From positions 51,751-115,750 of the forward strand of contig NZ_CAJHCQ010000026.1 in NCBI RefSeq assembly GCF_904848665.1: a DNA stretch of 64,000 nt, given 5' to 3'. This document shows positions 27,325 through 35,118 of the stretch, in pieces (position 1 is the first letter of the stretch; each line of letters begins with the position of its first letter). The notes beneath the pieces were generated by a model, which had not been told where the DNA came from, searched no databases, and saw nothing but the letters and a program-made list of their open reading frames with translations. The DNA is from Paraburkholderia hiiakae (GTDB lineage Bacteria; Pseudomonadota; Gammaproteobacteria; Burkholderiales; Burkholderiaceae). The position numbers and the translations under genes are program-made.

Positions 27325-27405
27325 ATGGCCTGGCTTGCCGCCGCGATATCGGCTGCGACGTTCGTGTACCTGTTCGTCGCGCTGATACGCCCCGAGTGGT
27401 TCTGA
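27325..27405 (+). CDS. kdpF: KdpF, small subunit of the K+-transporting ATPase
   Basis: 26 residues MAWLAAAISAATFVYLFVAL ending IRPEWF. GAGGAG is placed seven bases before the ATG. The single helix with C-terminal RPEWF is the typical KdpF end (E. coli RPERF-like). KdpF stabilises the KdpABC complex in the inner membrane. It lies 98 bases before the second kdpA. Confidence 0.85.
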   Translation: MAWLAAAISAATFVYLFVALIRPEWF

Positions 27406-27503
27406 GGGCCTCAGGCCCAAAAAGCTCACGAAGCACGCTTCCTTGCGAGCACTCGTGCATTCACCTTCAGTCTCACGCCCACGTGGCATGAGGAGGGCGG
27501 ACC

Positions 27504-29306
27504 ATGTGGACCCTGCCGATACTGATACTCGTCCTTGCAATCGCGATCTCGATTCCGCTCAGCCGCTACATGGCGTGGATCATGGAAGGCCATTTCCACG
27601 CGCCGCGCTGGCTGCGCTGGTTCGAGTCGCGTCTGAGTAGCGGCGAGCAGGACTGGAAGCAGTACACCATGGCGCTGCTCATCTTCAATGTCGCGCTGTT
27701 CGTGTTCGGTTTCGTCGTGCTCTCGCTACAGCCCCTCATGCCGCTCAATCCACTAGGGCGGGGCATGCTAGCGCCCTCGACGATCTTCAATACGGTCATC
27801 TCGTTCATGACCAACACGAACCTGCAGCACTATTCGGGCGACCAGCATCTGTCGAACTTCAGCCAGATCTTCTTCATCCTGCCGAATATGTTTCTTTCTG
27901 CGGCGGTGGGCGTGTGCGCACTGAGCGCCATCATCCGCGCGCTGCGCGGCCAGAACCTGCTTGGCAATTTCTTCGTCGATATGTGGCGCGTGGTCGTGTA
28001 CATGTTTGTACCGGTCGCGCTCGTGGTGGGCGTGATCTTCATTCACGAAGGCATGCCGATGACCTATGCGAGCGACGTGCAGGTCTCGACGCTCGAACCG
28101 GCAGCAATGGGTACGGACGATCACGGCCACGCGAAACAGCAGACGCTGATCATCGGCCCGGTTGCCGCTGTCATTCCGATCAAGATGCTTGGCACCAATG
28201 GCGGCGGCTTCTACGGCATGAACAGCGCCCAGCCGTACGAGAACCCCACGGCGTTCTCGAATGTCGTCACGACGCTCGCCATGATGATCTTCCCGTTCTC
28301 GCTGGTGCTCATGTACGGGCGCATGCTCGGGCGCATGCGTCATGCGGTCGTGATCTACAGCGTGATGCTCACGATGATGATCGGATTGATTGCCTGGGCC
28401 GTGTATTGGGACACCATGCAGCCCAATCCCGCGTTCACCGCGCACCCCGTGGCGCGCACGTACGCGCTTGCCGGCACGCAGCATCGTGTGACGATTCCGC
28501 CCGTTGCGGCGTTGCCCGTCGATCAGCATCTCGGCAACCTCGAAGGCAAGGAACTGCGCTTCGGCACTTCGGCGGGCGCGACCTTCGCCGCGATCACGAC
28601 GGATGTCACGTGCGGTGCGGTCAACGCCGAGCATGACAGCCTGAACCCGATCGCGGGTCTCTCGCCGCTCATCGGCATGTGGCTGAATTGCGTGTTCGGC
28701 GGCAAGGGCGTCGGCATGATCAACCTGTTGCTGTTCCTCATTGTGGGTGTGTTTCTCGCAGGCCAGATGGTCGGGCGCACGCCCGAGTATCTGGGCCGCA
28801 AGGTGGGCGCTCGCGAAATGAAGCTCGCGATGATCGCGCTCCTCGTGCACCCGATCCTGATTCTGGGGCCCACAGGTCTCTTCTCTGCCACCGACTGGGG
28901 CACGAAGGCCGAGGCGAATCCGGGCGCGCACGGATTCAGCGAGATCGTCTATCAGTTTTCCTCTGCGTCGGCGAATAACGGCTCCGCAATGGACGGTCTT
29001 GCGACCACGTATGGCCTGAACGCGAATCCGAATCCCGCGCCAACCGCCGTCCAGTGGGACACGGCAACCGGCCTCGTGATGCTGTTCTCGCGCTACCTGC
29101 CGATCGTGGCGCCTATTGCGATGGCGGCGTTCCTCGGCCGCAAGAAGACGGCGCCCGTCACGCTCGGCACGATGCGCGACAACACCGCCACGTTTGGCTT
29201 CCTGTTGCTCGGGACCATCGTGATTGTCGGTGCGCTGCTGTTTCTGCCGGTGGCCGCGCTCGGCCCGCTCGCCAATCATCTCGGGCCAATACCGTTCGGC
29301 GGATAG
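27504..29306 (+). CDS. kdpA: Potassium-transporting ATPase subunit KdpA, divergent subtype
   Basis: 600 residues, GAGGAGGG upstream of the ATG. The four pore loops are P1 TNTNLQHY (Leu for the usual Trp, Gln kept), P2 LGTNGGGFYGMNSAQPYENPT, P3 TTDVTCGAVNAEHDS and P4 ASANNGSAMDGL. The filter Gly residues are kept. Its hydrophobic spans align with KdpA, but it differs strongly in sequence from the lone copy at 25054, with an inserted stretch TYGLNANPNPAPTAVQW after P4. It is encoded with kdpF, kdpB and kdpC and should be the ion-conducting subunit of that complex in the inner membrane. Confidence 0.93.
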   Translation: MWTLPILILVLAIAISIPLSRYMAWIMEGHFHAPRWLRWFESRLSSGEQDWKQYTMALLIFNVALFVFGFVVLSLQPLMPLNPLGRGMLAPSTIFNTVISFMTNTNLQHYSGDQHLSNFSQIFFILPNMFLSAAVGVCALSAIIRALRGQNLLGNFFVDMWRVVVYMFVPVALVVGVIFIHEGMPMTYASDVQVSTLEPAAMGTDDHGHAKQQTLIIGPVAAVIPIKMLGTNGGGFYGMNSAQPYENPTAFSNVVTTLAMMIFPFSLVLMYGRMLGRMRHAVVIYSVMLTMMIGLIAWAVYWDTMQPNPAFTAHPVARTYALAGTQHRVTIPPVAALPVDQHLGNLEGKELRFGTSAGATFAAITTDVTCGAVNAEHDSLNPIAGLSPLIGMWLNCVFGGKGVGMINLLLFLIVGVFLAGQMVGRTPEYLGRKVGAREMKLAMIALLVHPILILGPTGLFSATDWGTKAEANPGAHGFSEIVYQFSSASANNGSAMDGLATTYGLNANPNPAPTAVQWDTATGLVMLFSRYLPIVAPIAMAAFLGRKKTAPVTLGTMRDNTATFGFLLLGTIVIVGALLFLPVAALGPLANHLGPIPFGG

Positions 29307-29359
29307 CGAAGCCAAATAGCAATCGAAGCGATGTATCAGAATATCGAGGACTGGAAATC

Positions 29360-31543
29360 ATGAACTCGACCCCTACTGTTCCAGATGCAATGCGGCCAGT
29401 GACGCGCGGCCCGCAGCCTCCGCACAAGCGTCGCGATCAACTGTTCGATCGTGAGTTGGTGCGCCTCGCACTGAGGCAGGCATTCATCGCGTTGCGACCG
29501 GATATCCAGTGGAAGAACCCGGTGATGTTCGTCGTCGAAATCGGCGCCGTACTGACCTTTGTGTTCATTCTGGAGATCGCCTTCGGCATCGCTCATAGCG
29601 CGGCGCCGCTTACCTATTTCATTGCGCTCGATGTCTGGCTGTTCCTGACCGTGGTGTTCGCGAACTTCGCGACCGCCATTGCGGAAGAGCGGGGCAAGGC
29701 GCAGGCCGATACTTTGCGGCGCGCGAGGCGTGATACGTCCGCGTTCCGGCTACGCGCCGATGGCACGGTCGAAACCGTGGCGTCGATGCAGTTGCGTCGC
29801 GGCGACGTCGTGATCGCGCGCGCCGGCGATGTGATTCCGGGCGACGGTGAAGTGATCGAAGGCACGGCCTCCGTCGACGAATCGGCCATCACCGGCGAGT
29901 CCGCGCCGGTGATCCGCGACGCGGGCGGCGACCGCTCCGGTGTGACCGGCGGCACAACGGTGCTCTCCGATGAGATCACCGTGCGCATCTCGGCCGACCC
30001 CGGTGAGACGTTTCTCGACCGCATGATCGCGCTCGTGGAAGGCGCGGTGCGCCAGCGCACGCCAAATGAAATCGCGCTCACGCTCGTGCTCTCGGCGTTC
30101 ACGCTGATCTTCCTGATCGTGGTCGTGCCGCTCTGGCCGATGGCGTATAACGCCGAGCAGTACATGACGAGCTTCCTCGGCCTGAGCGAACCGCTGCATA
30201 GCCTCGGCACCGATGTGCCGACGCTCGTGGCGTTGCTCGTGTGTCTGATCCCGACCACGATCGGTGCGTTGCTCGCGGCTATCGGCATTGCGGGTATGGA
30301 CCGCGCGCTGCGCGCGAACATCATCGCGAAGAGCGGCAAGGCCGTGGAAGTGGCGGGCGACATCGATACCGTCGTGCTCGACAAGACCGGTACGATCACC
30401 ATGGGCAATCGCCGCGCCACAGCGTTCATGCCGGTTGGCACTGCTGACGAAGGTGAACTGAAGCGCCTCGCCGCGCTGGCGTCGTTCGGCGATCTGACGC
30501 CCGAAGGCAAGAGCATCGCGGCCGTCGGCGGCTCGCCGCTCGCGCCGTATGCCGGGCACAGCGCTGGACACGGCACGGGACAGAGTGCCGCAGCAGAAAG
30601 CACGCGCGTCATTACGTTCTCGGCGCAAACGCGCATGAGCGGCGTGGATCTTGCCGATGGCCACTCGATCCGCAAGGGCGCACCCGACGCCGTGATCGCA
30701 TGGGTGCGCGAGCACGGCGGCGAGGTGCCATTTGGGCTCGACGCGATCCTCGAGCACGCGGGCGCACAGGGCGCGACGCCGATCGCCGTCGCCAACGGCA
30801 ACGAGATCGCAGGCGTCGTGCTGCTGGAAGACATCCTGAAGCCCGGTATTCGCGACCGTATCCAGCGGCTGCGCGCGATGGGGCTCTACACGGTGATGGT
30901 GACCGGCGACAACGCGCTGACCGCGGCGACCATTGCGCGGCTCGCGGGCGTCGATCATTTCATCGCGCAAGCAACGCCGGAAGCGAAGCTCGCGTATCTG
31001 CGCGCCGAGCAGGGCGAGGGCAAGCTGGTGGCGATGATGGGCGACGGCACCAACGACGCACCCGCGCTCGCGCAGGCCGACGTGGGGCTGGCGATGAACT
31101 CGGGCACGCAAGCCGCGAAGGAAGCGGGCAACATGGTCGACCTCGACAGCGACCCGACCAAGCTGATCGAGGTCGTGGAGATCGGCAAGCAGCTGCTGAT
31201 GACGCGCGGCGCGCTTACAACGTTCTCGATTGCGAACGACGTCGCCAAGTACTTCGCCATTGTGCCCGCGCTGTTCGCCGGCACGCTGCCGTGGCTCGGT
31301 GCGATGGACGTGATGCATCTGCATTCGCCGACTTCCGCGATCCTTTCGGCCGTGATCTTCAACGCGTTGATCATTCCGCTCCTGATTCCGGTGGCGCTGA
31401 AGGGTGTGCGTTATCGCGCGCTGGGCGCGGATGCGCTGCTGCGCCGCAATCTGCTGATCTGGGGGTTAGGTGGCGTAATCGTGCCGTTCGCGGGCATCAA
31501 GCTGATCGACGTCGTGATGACCGCGCTGGGGCTCGTGTCCTGA
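29360..31543 (+). CDS. kdpB: Potassium-transporting ATPase subunit B (P-type ATPase)
   Basis: 727 residues from ATG 29360. The P-type ATPase order is complete: TGES actuator motif (ITGESAPV), GLSEPL/PTTIGALL membrane region, phosphorylation motif DKTGTITMGN, KGAP nucleotide site, VTGDN and hinge GDGTNDAPALAQADVGLAMNSG. The Ser of TGES that is phosphorylated to inhibit E. coli KdpB is present. It is about 45 residues longer than E. coli KdpB, through a hydrophilic N-terminal extension and a His/Gly-rich insertion (YAGHSAGHGTGQ) in the nucleotide domain. It hydrolyses ATP to drive high-affinity K+ uptake. Confidence 0.96.
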   Translation: MNSTPTVPDAMRPVTRGPQPPHKRRDQLFDRELVRLALRQAFIALRPDIQWKNPVMFVVEIGAVLTFVFILEIAFGIAHSAAPLTYFIALDVWLFLTVVFANFATAIAEERGKAQADTLRRARRDTSAFRLRADGTVETVASMQLRRGDVVIARAGDVIPGDGEVIEGTASVDESAITGESAPVIRDAGGDRSGVTGGTTVLSDEITVRISADPGETFLDRMIALVEGAVRQRTPNEIALTLVLSAFTLIFLIVVVPLWPMAYNAEQYMTSFLGLSEPLHSLGTDVPTLVALLVCLIPTTIGALLAAIGIAGMDRALRANIIAKSGKAVEVAGDIDTVVLDKTGTITMGNRRATAFMPVGTADEGELKRLAALASFGDLTPEGKSIAAVGGSPLAPYAGHSAGHGTGQSAAAESTRVITFSAQTRMSGVDLADGHSIRKGAPDAVIAWVREHGGEVPFGLDAILEHAGAQGATPIAVANGNEIAGVVLLEDILKPGIRDRIQRLRAMGLYTVMVTGDNALTAATIARLAGVDHFIAQATPEAKLAYLRAEQGEGKLVAMMGDGTNDAPALAQADVGLAMNSGTQAAKEAGNMVDLDSDPTKLIEVVEIGKQLLMTRGALTTFSIANDVAKYFAIVPALFAGTLPWLGAMDVMHLHSPTSAILSAVIFNALIIPLLIPVALKGVRYRALGADALLRRNLLIWGLGGVIVPFAGIKLIDVVMTALGLVS

Positions 31544-31566
31544 CCTGCGCGGGAAAGGGGAAAGTC

Positions 31567-32583
31567 ATGCTACGCAACATCTCCAAAAGCCTCTGGCTGC
31601 TGGGCCTGGCTGTCGTCATCGTGTGCGGCATCTATCCGGGCATTCTGTGGGTCATTGGCCAGACTGCGTTCCCGTTCCAGGCAAACGGCAGCGTGGTAAA
31701 GGGCCCGGACGGCAAGGCCGTCGGCTCGCTGCTGATCGCGCAGCCATTCACGAAGGACGAGTACTTCCAGCCGCGGCCCTCCGCTGTTTCGTACGATGCC
31801 AGTTCTTCGGGGTCCTCAGGGCTCGGCGCCGCAAACTATGTGCTGCGCGACCGCGTGGCGCGGGCAATCGGGCCGATCGCAACGTATGCAGGTGGCCCGA
31901 AGTCGGGCCAGCTCGTCGCGCCCGACGTTGAAGCATGGTTCCAGGCCAACCGCTTCGGCGGCCAGCCCCATATCGTGGCGCAATGGGCCAATGCGCATAA
32001 CAGCCTCGCGCAGGCCTGGGTCAACGCCGATCCGTCGCATGCCGCGTATGTCGACGCCTGGTCGAAGCAGCATCCAGCCGACGTGAAGCAGTGGATAGCC
32101 GCGAACCCCGGAACGCCGCAGCCGAAGGCCGCGGATCTTGCGGTGCCATTCTTCACGTCGTTTTCGGCGGCCAATCCGGGCAGGTTCCCTTCGGCCGTCA
32201 CGCACAAGGACGCCAACGGAAAGGACGTGAGCACAATCGAACCCGTCAGCACAGGAAGCGACATCCAGTCGATCTTTTTCGACATGTGGCGTCAGGACCA
32301 TCCGGACGTCGCGCTGCAAAACGTTCCCGGCGACCTCGTGACGACTTCGGCTTCGGGTCTCGATCCGGACATCACATTGGCGAACGCGATGTTTCAGCTC
32401 GACCGCGTGGCGGGAGCGTGGGCGAAGGATACGAAGCGCGATCCTGCGCAGGTTCGTGCCGAGATAGGCGCGATGCTTCACGACATGGCGCATGCGCCGC
32501 TTGGCGGACTGGTCGGCGAGCCCTTCGTGAATGTCCTGCGGGTCAATCTCGAACTGCGGCGCAGGTATGGGATGCCAGCATGA
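31567..32583 (+). CDS. kdpC: Potassium-transporting ATPase subunit C, extended form
   Basis: 338 residues compared with about 190 in E. coli. Residues 1-105 are KdpC-like: N-terminal membrane anchor, GSLLIAQPFTKDEYFQPRPSAVSYDASSSGSSGLGAAN. Residues ~250-338 return to KdpC (VPGDLVTTSASGLDPDITLANAMFQLDRVA ... VNVLRVNLELRR). Between them lies an insertion of about 145 residues, rich in Trp, Ala, Pro and Asp, with recurring EAWFQAN, AQAWVNADP, DAWSKQHPADVKQW elements. KdpC acts on the periplasmic side, so the insertion should be periplasmic. It follows kdpB by 23 bases. Confidence 0.92.
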   Translation: MLRNISKSLWLLGLAVVIVCGIYPGILWVIGQTAFPFQANGSVVKGPDGKAVGSLLIAQPFTKDEYFQPRPSAVSYDASSSGSSGLGAANYVLRDRVARAIGPIATYAGGPKSGQLVAPDVEAWFQANRFGGQPHIVAQWANAHNSLAQAWVNADPSHAAYVDAWSKQHPADVKQWIAANPGTPQPKAADLAVPFFTSFSAANPGRFPSAVTHKDANGKDVSTIEPVSTGSDIQSIFFDMWRQDHPDVALQNVPGDLVTTSASGLDPDITLANAMFQLDRVAGAWAKDTKRDPAQVRAEIGAMLHDMAHAPLGGLVGEPFVNVLRVNLELRRRYGMPA

Positions 32584-32782
32584 TCGGTGCAGTCGGATGT
32601 CTGCATAGGGGCGGCGGGATATGCGAAGGCTCGGGCCGCCCGATCCGGTTGCGCAGCACCGTGCGGTGATTGCCGGCCACTGAATCCGAGGAACGCATGT
32701 TCGTTGCGCAAGGCACTTCCGGGCCGCATCCTGGTGAATGCGGCGAGCTTCGTATCAACGCGCTGACCTTGTCCCTGGTGCC

Positions 32783-33481
32783 ATGACTGACCCAACGGGA
32801 CGCATTGTCCTGATTGAAGATGACAGGCACGTGCGCAGGTACGTGCGAGCTTCGCTGGAGAGCGGGGCGATGCGTGTCGTCGAAACAGAGACGGGGGAGC
32901 AGGGTCTCGCGGCGGCGGCAACCGCGAGACCCGATCTGATGATCGTTGATCTCGGTTTGCCGGATATGGATGGTCTGGACGTGATCCGCCAGTTGCGGGG
33001 CTGGTCCACTATCCCGATCCTCGTGCTCTCGGGCCGAACTCGCGAGGACGACAAGATCGCGGCACTCGATGCGGGAGCCGATGATTACCTGACCAAGCCG
33101 TTCGGCATGGGTGAGTTGCTGGCGCGAATCCGGGCTTTGCTGCGCAGGCAGAATCGATCTATTGCCGCGGACTCGACAAGCGTGTCCTTCGGCGCGATTA
33201 CGGTCGATCTGGCGGCGAGGCGGGTACACGTCAATGACGGTGTTGTGCATCTCACGCCAATCGAGTATCGCCTGCTGGTCGCACTCGTCCGTCATGCTGG
33301 CTGTGTGCTCACACATCGCCAGCTTCTGCAGGAGGTCTGGGGACCTGCGCACGCGGAAAGTCCACAATATCTGAGGACCTATATGGGGCATCTGCGTCAC
33401 AAGCTGGAGCGCGATCCCGCTCAGCCCGAATATATCGTGACGGAGACGGGGATCGGTTACCGACTGATAGGAGTCAGGTAG
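32783..33481 (+). CDS. kdpE: KdpE-like OmpR-family response regulator
   Basis: 232 residues. The receiver domain has the acidic pair EDD (12-14), phosphorylated Asp in LMIVDLGLPDMDG, Thr/Ser in ILVLSGR and Lys in LTKPFGMGELLARIRALLRR. The C-terminal winged helix contains LTPIEYRLLVALVRHAGCVLTHRQLLQEVWG and TYMGHLRHKLERDP ... TETGIGYRL, matching KdpE. It starts 199 bases after kdpC. No kdpD is present in the window; its partner kinase must be encoded elsewhere or the system is rewired. The start at 32783 has a weak ribosome site. Confidence 0.82.
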   Translation: MTDPTGRIVLIEDDRHVRRYVRASLESGAMRVVETETGEQGLAAAATARPDLMIVDLGLPDMDGLDVIRQLRGWSTIPILVLSGRTREDDKIAALDAGADDYLTKPFGMGELLARIRALLRRQNRSIAADSTSVSFGAITVDLAARRVHVNDGVVHLTPIEYRLLVALVRHAGCVLTHRQLLQEVWGPAHAESPQYLRTYMGHLRHKLERDPAQPEYIVTETGIGYRLIGVR

Positions 33482-33656
33482 CCACGTGCGCTCATCAACA
33501 GTGACGACACTGCGGCAGGCACGGTGTGACCGCGTTTCGACGCCGGTCTCCCCGCTCCGGGCCGTACCGCTTCACCCAATTCTTTACGACTTTTTGTCTT
33601 GCTGCGCGTTGGGCCCGTCCCTAGACTTGAATAAACGACGATGCAAGGGAGTGGTC

Positions 33657-34295
33657 ATGTCGAGGCGCTATCTGTCCAATGTCGAGCATACGGAGCGCGG
33701 GAAAGCTGGACGCCATGTGGCCAGTGTCGTGCTCAGACGCTTTGACCCGTTGCTCGACTCATACGCGGACCTGACGGTGCTGCTGCATCGCGCTTTCGCG
33801 CGTCTCGGGATGATGGGTCTGAACTGTACTTGTGTGGATCAGGATACCGCTGTCACGCAACGCCGTGCGCAAGCCGGCGACTGTTTTGTCGTCGTGGGCA
33901 GTGGAAAGCTGATCGGTACGATGACACTGTATTCGCGCGATACCGAGTCGCCCTGCGACCACTATCACCACCGCGATATCGCTTCGGTTCGTCAACTGGC
34001 GATCGATCCTTCCTGGCAAAACCGTGGCATCGGCAAGTCGTTATTGGCATTCGCCGAGCACTGGGCGGCGACACGCGGCTATGCCGAGCTTGCACTCGAC
34101 ACGCCTTATCCTGCTGCACATCTCGTTGCCTTCTATCGTTCGCAGGGTTTTCGCATTGTCGAGACGATGCGATTTCCAGGGAAGGTCTACGATAGTGCGA
34201 TTCTCAGCAAGGCTCCCGTCGTGGCCCGGACGCTGGCCGCGTGGACGCATCAGATTGCATTGCCGAGTTCGCGTTTTGTCCGCTTTGCGGCATGA
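33657..34295 (+). CDS. GNAT family N-acetyltransferase
   Basis: 212 residues from ATG 33657, with AAGGGAG upstream. An N-terminal ~50-residue basic segment precedes the GNAT fold. Motif A is VRQLAIDPSWQNRGIGKSLLAFAEHWA (the acetyl-CoA pyrophosphate loop QNRGIGKS), and motif B is HLVAFYRSQGFRIVE. The substrate is not predictable. It lies between kdpE and a universal stress protein and may share a stress-related role, but the 175-base gap suggests its own promoter. Confidence 0.85.
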   Translation: MSRRYLSNVEHTERGKAGRHVASVVLRRFDPLLDSYADLTVLLHRAFARLGMMGLNCTCVDQDTAVTQRRAQAGDCFVVVGSGKLIGTMTLYSRDTESPCDHYHHRDIASVRQLAIDPSWQNRGIGKSLLAFAEHWAATRGYAELALDTPYPAAHLVAFYRSQGFRIVETMRFPGKVYDSAILSKAPVVARTLAAWTHQIALPSSRFVRFAA

Positions 34296-34353
34296 GTCAC
34301 CACGGCGTGCAAGAACCGCCGCGAGGTCATCCGTTGTGGACTGGAGGTTGGGT

Positions 34354-34770
34354 GTGCTGAAATTGCTAATCCCCGTGCTCGGTGCCAGAGGGGCAACCGA
34401 AGCGGCGCGTCACGGAGCATTCCTGTATGCCGAACGATGCGTATCCGAGGTTGAAATCATCGAAGTGCTCGACGATGTGACGCAGGGTCGTGCCGTAGCA
34501 TTTCATTCACCAGCGACACTGCGCAGGCGGGAGAAGCAGGCTGCGCTCGATGCACTCATGCAGACCCGGGCGATTCTCGATAACGCCGGAGTCCCGTACA
34601 CATGGAAACGCGTGTTTGGACCGGCGGAGCGCACAATCGCGCAGTACGCGGCGACTGGGCATGCGGATATCGTGGTGCTTGACGCAAGCCACCTCGGCTT
34701 TTTTCACAGATGGACAGTCCTCGCCAGGCTATGGCGACTGACTTCAACCCCCGTCACGATGCTTCACTGA
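34354..34770 (+). CDS. Universal stress protein (UspA family)
   Basis: 138 residues from GTG 34354; GGAGG lies seven bases upstream. The Usp fold starts MLKLLIPVLGARGATEAARHGAFLYAERC and ends VVLDASHLGFFHRWTVLARLWRLTSTPVTMLH. The ATP-binding GxxGxnGS motif typical of many Usp proteins is missing at the C-terminal end (ASHLGFFHRW), so it is probably of the non-nucleotide-binding type. It lies 58 bases after the GNAT gene. KdpD sensors normally contain a Usp domain, so a stand-alone Usp near kdpE is of interest. Confidence 0.82.
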   Translation: MLKLLIPVLGARGATEAARHGAFLYAERCVSEVEIIEVLDDVTQGRAVAFHSPATLRRREKQAALDALMQTRAILDNAGVPYTWKRVFGPAERTIAQYAATGHADIVVLDASHLGFFHRWTVLARLWRLTSTPVTMLH

Positions 34771-35118
34771 CATCTCGCGCCTCACGCGCTTTCATCAGCA
34801 CCATCCCGTCGTCAGTGCGGGCGAGTTGACGCTTCAGCAGGAACATCTCGCGATCGCATCGATCCGTCTTGTCGACGTAAGCTGACCGCCCTCAGAGTCA
34901 AACAGTCGCCTGTGCCTTGACACCTTCGTGCCCCCAGCCAGGTGAGGGCTAGCACCTTTGCTTCCTCCCTCGTCTGCCGCGTTACGGCCTCTACGCGCAC
35001 ACAGTCATGTATGATCGAGCAGACAGATTTCGGCGAAATACAGCACGTCGTTGATCGTTTCACTGCGAGCTCGGCCGCTCTGCCAAACGAGAGACGGTTC
35101 TCCCACGCGATTGTTCAG
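34771..35118. other. Intergenic region upstream of FUSC gene
   Basis: About 350 bases. In-frame codons from 34942 or 35011 could extend the FUSC protein, but the family start is at 35119. No other coding signal, dyad or repeat was noticed. Confidence 0.3.

Noticed and set aside
27768..29315. Long minus-strand frame rich in His/Arg/Glu opposite kdpA
   Set aside because: Typical antisense shadow of a membrane-protein gene in high-GC DNA; the sense frame is a certain KdpA.
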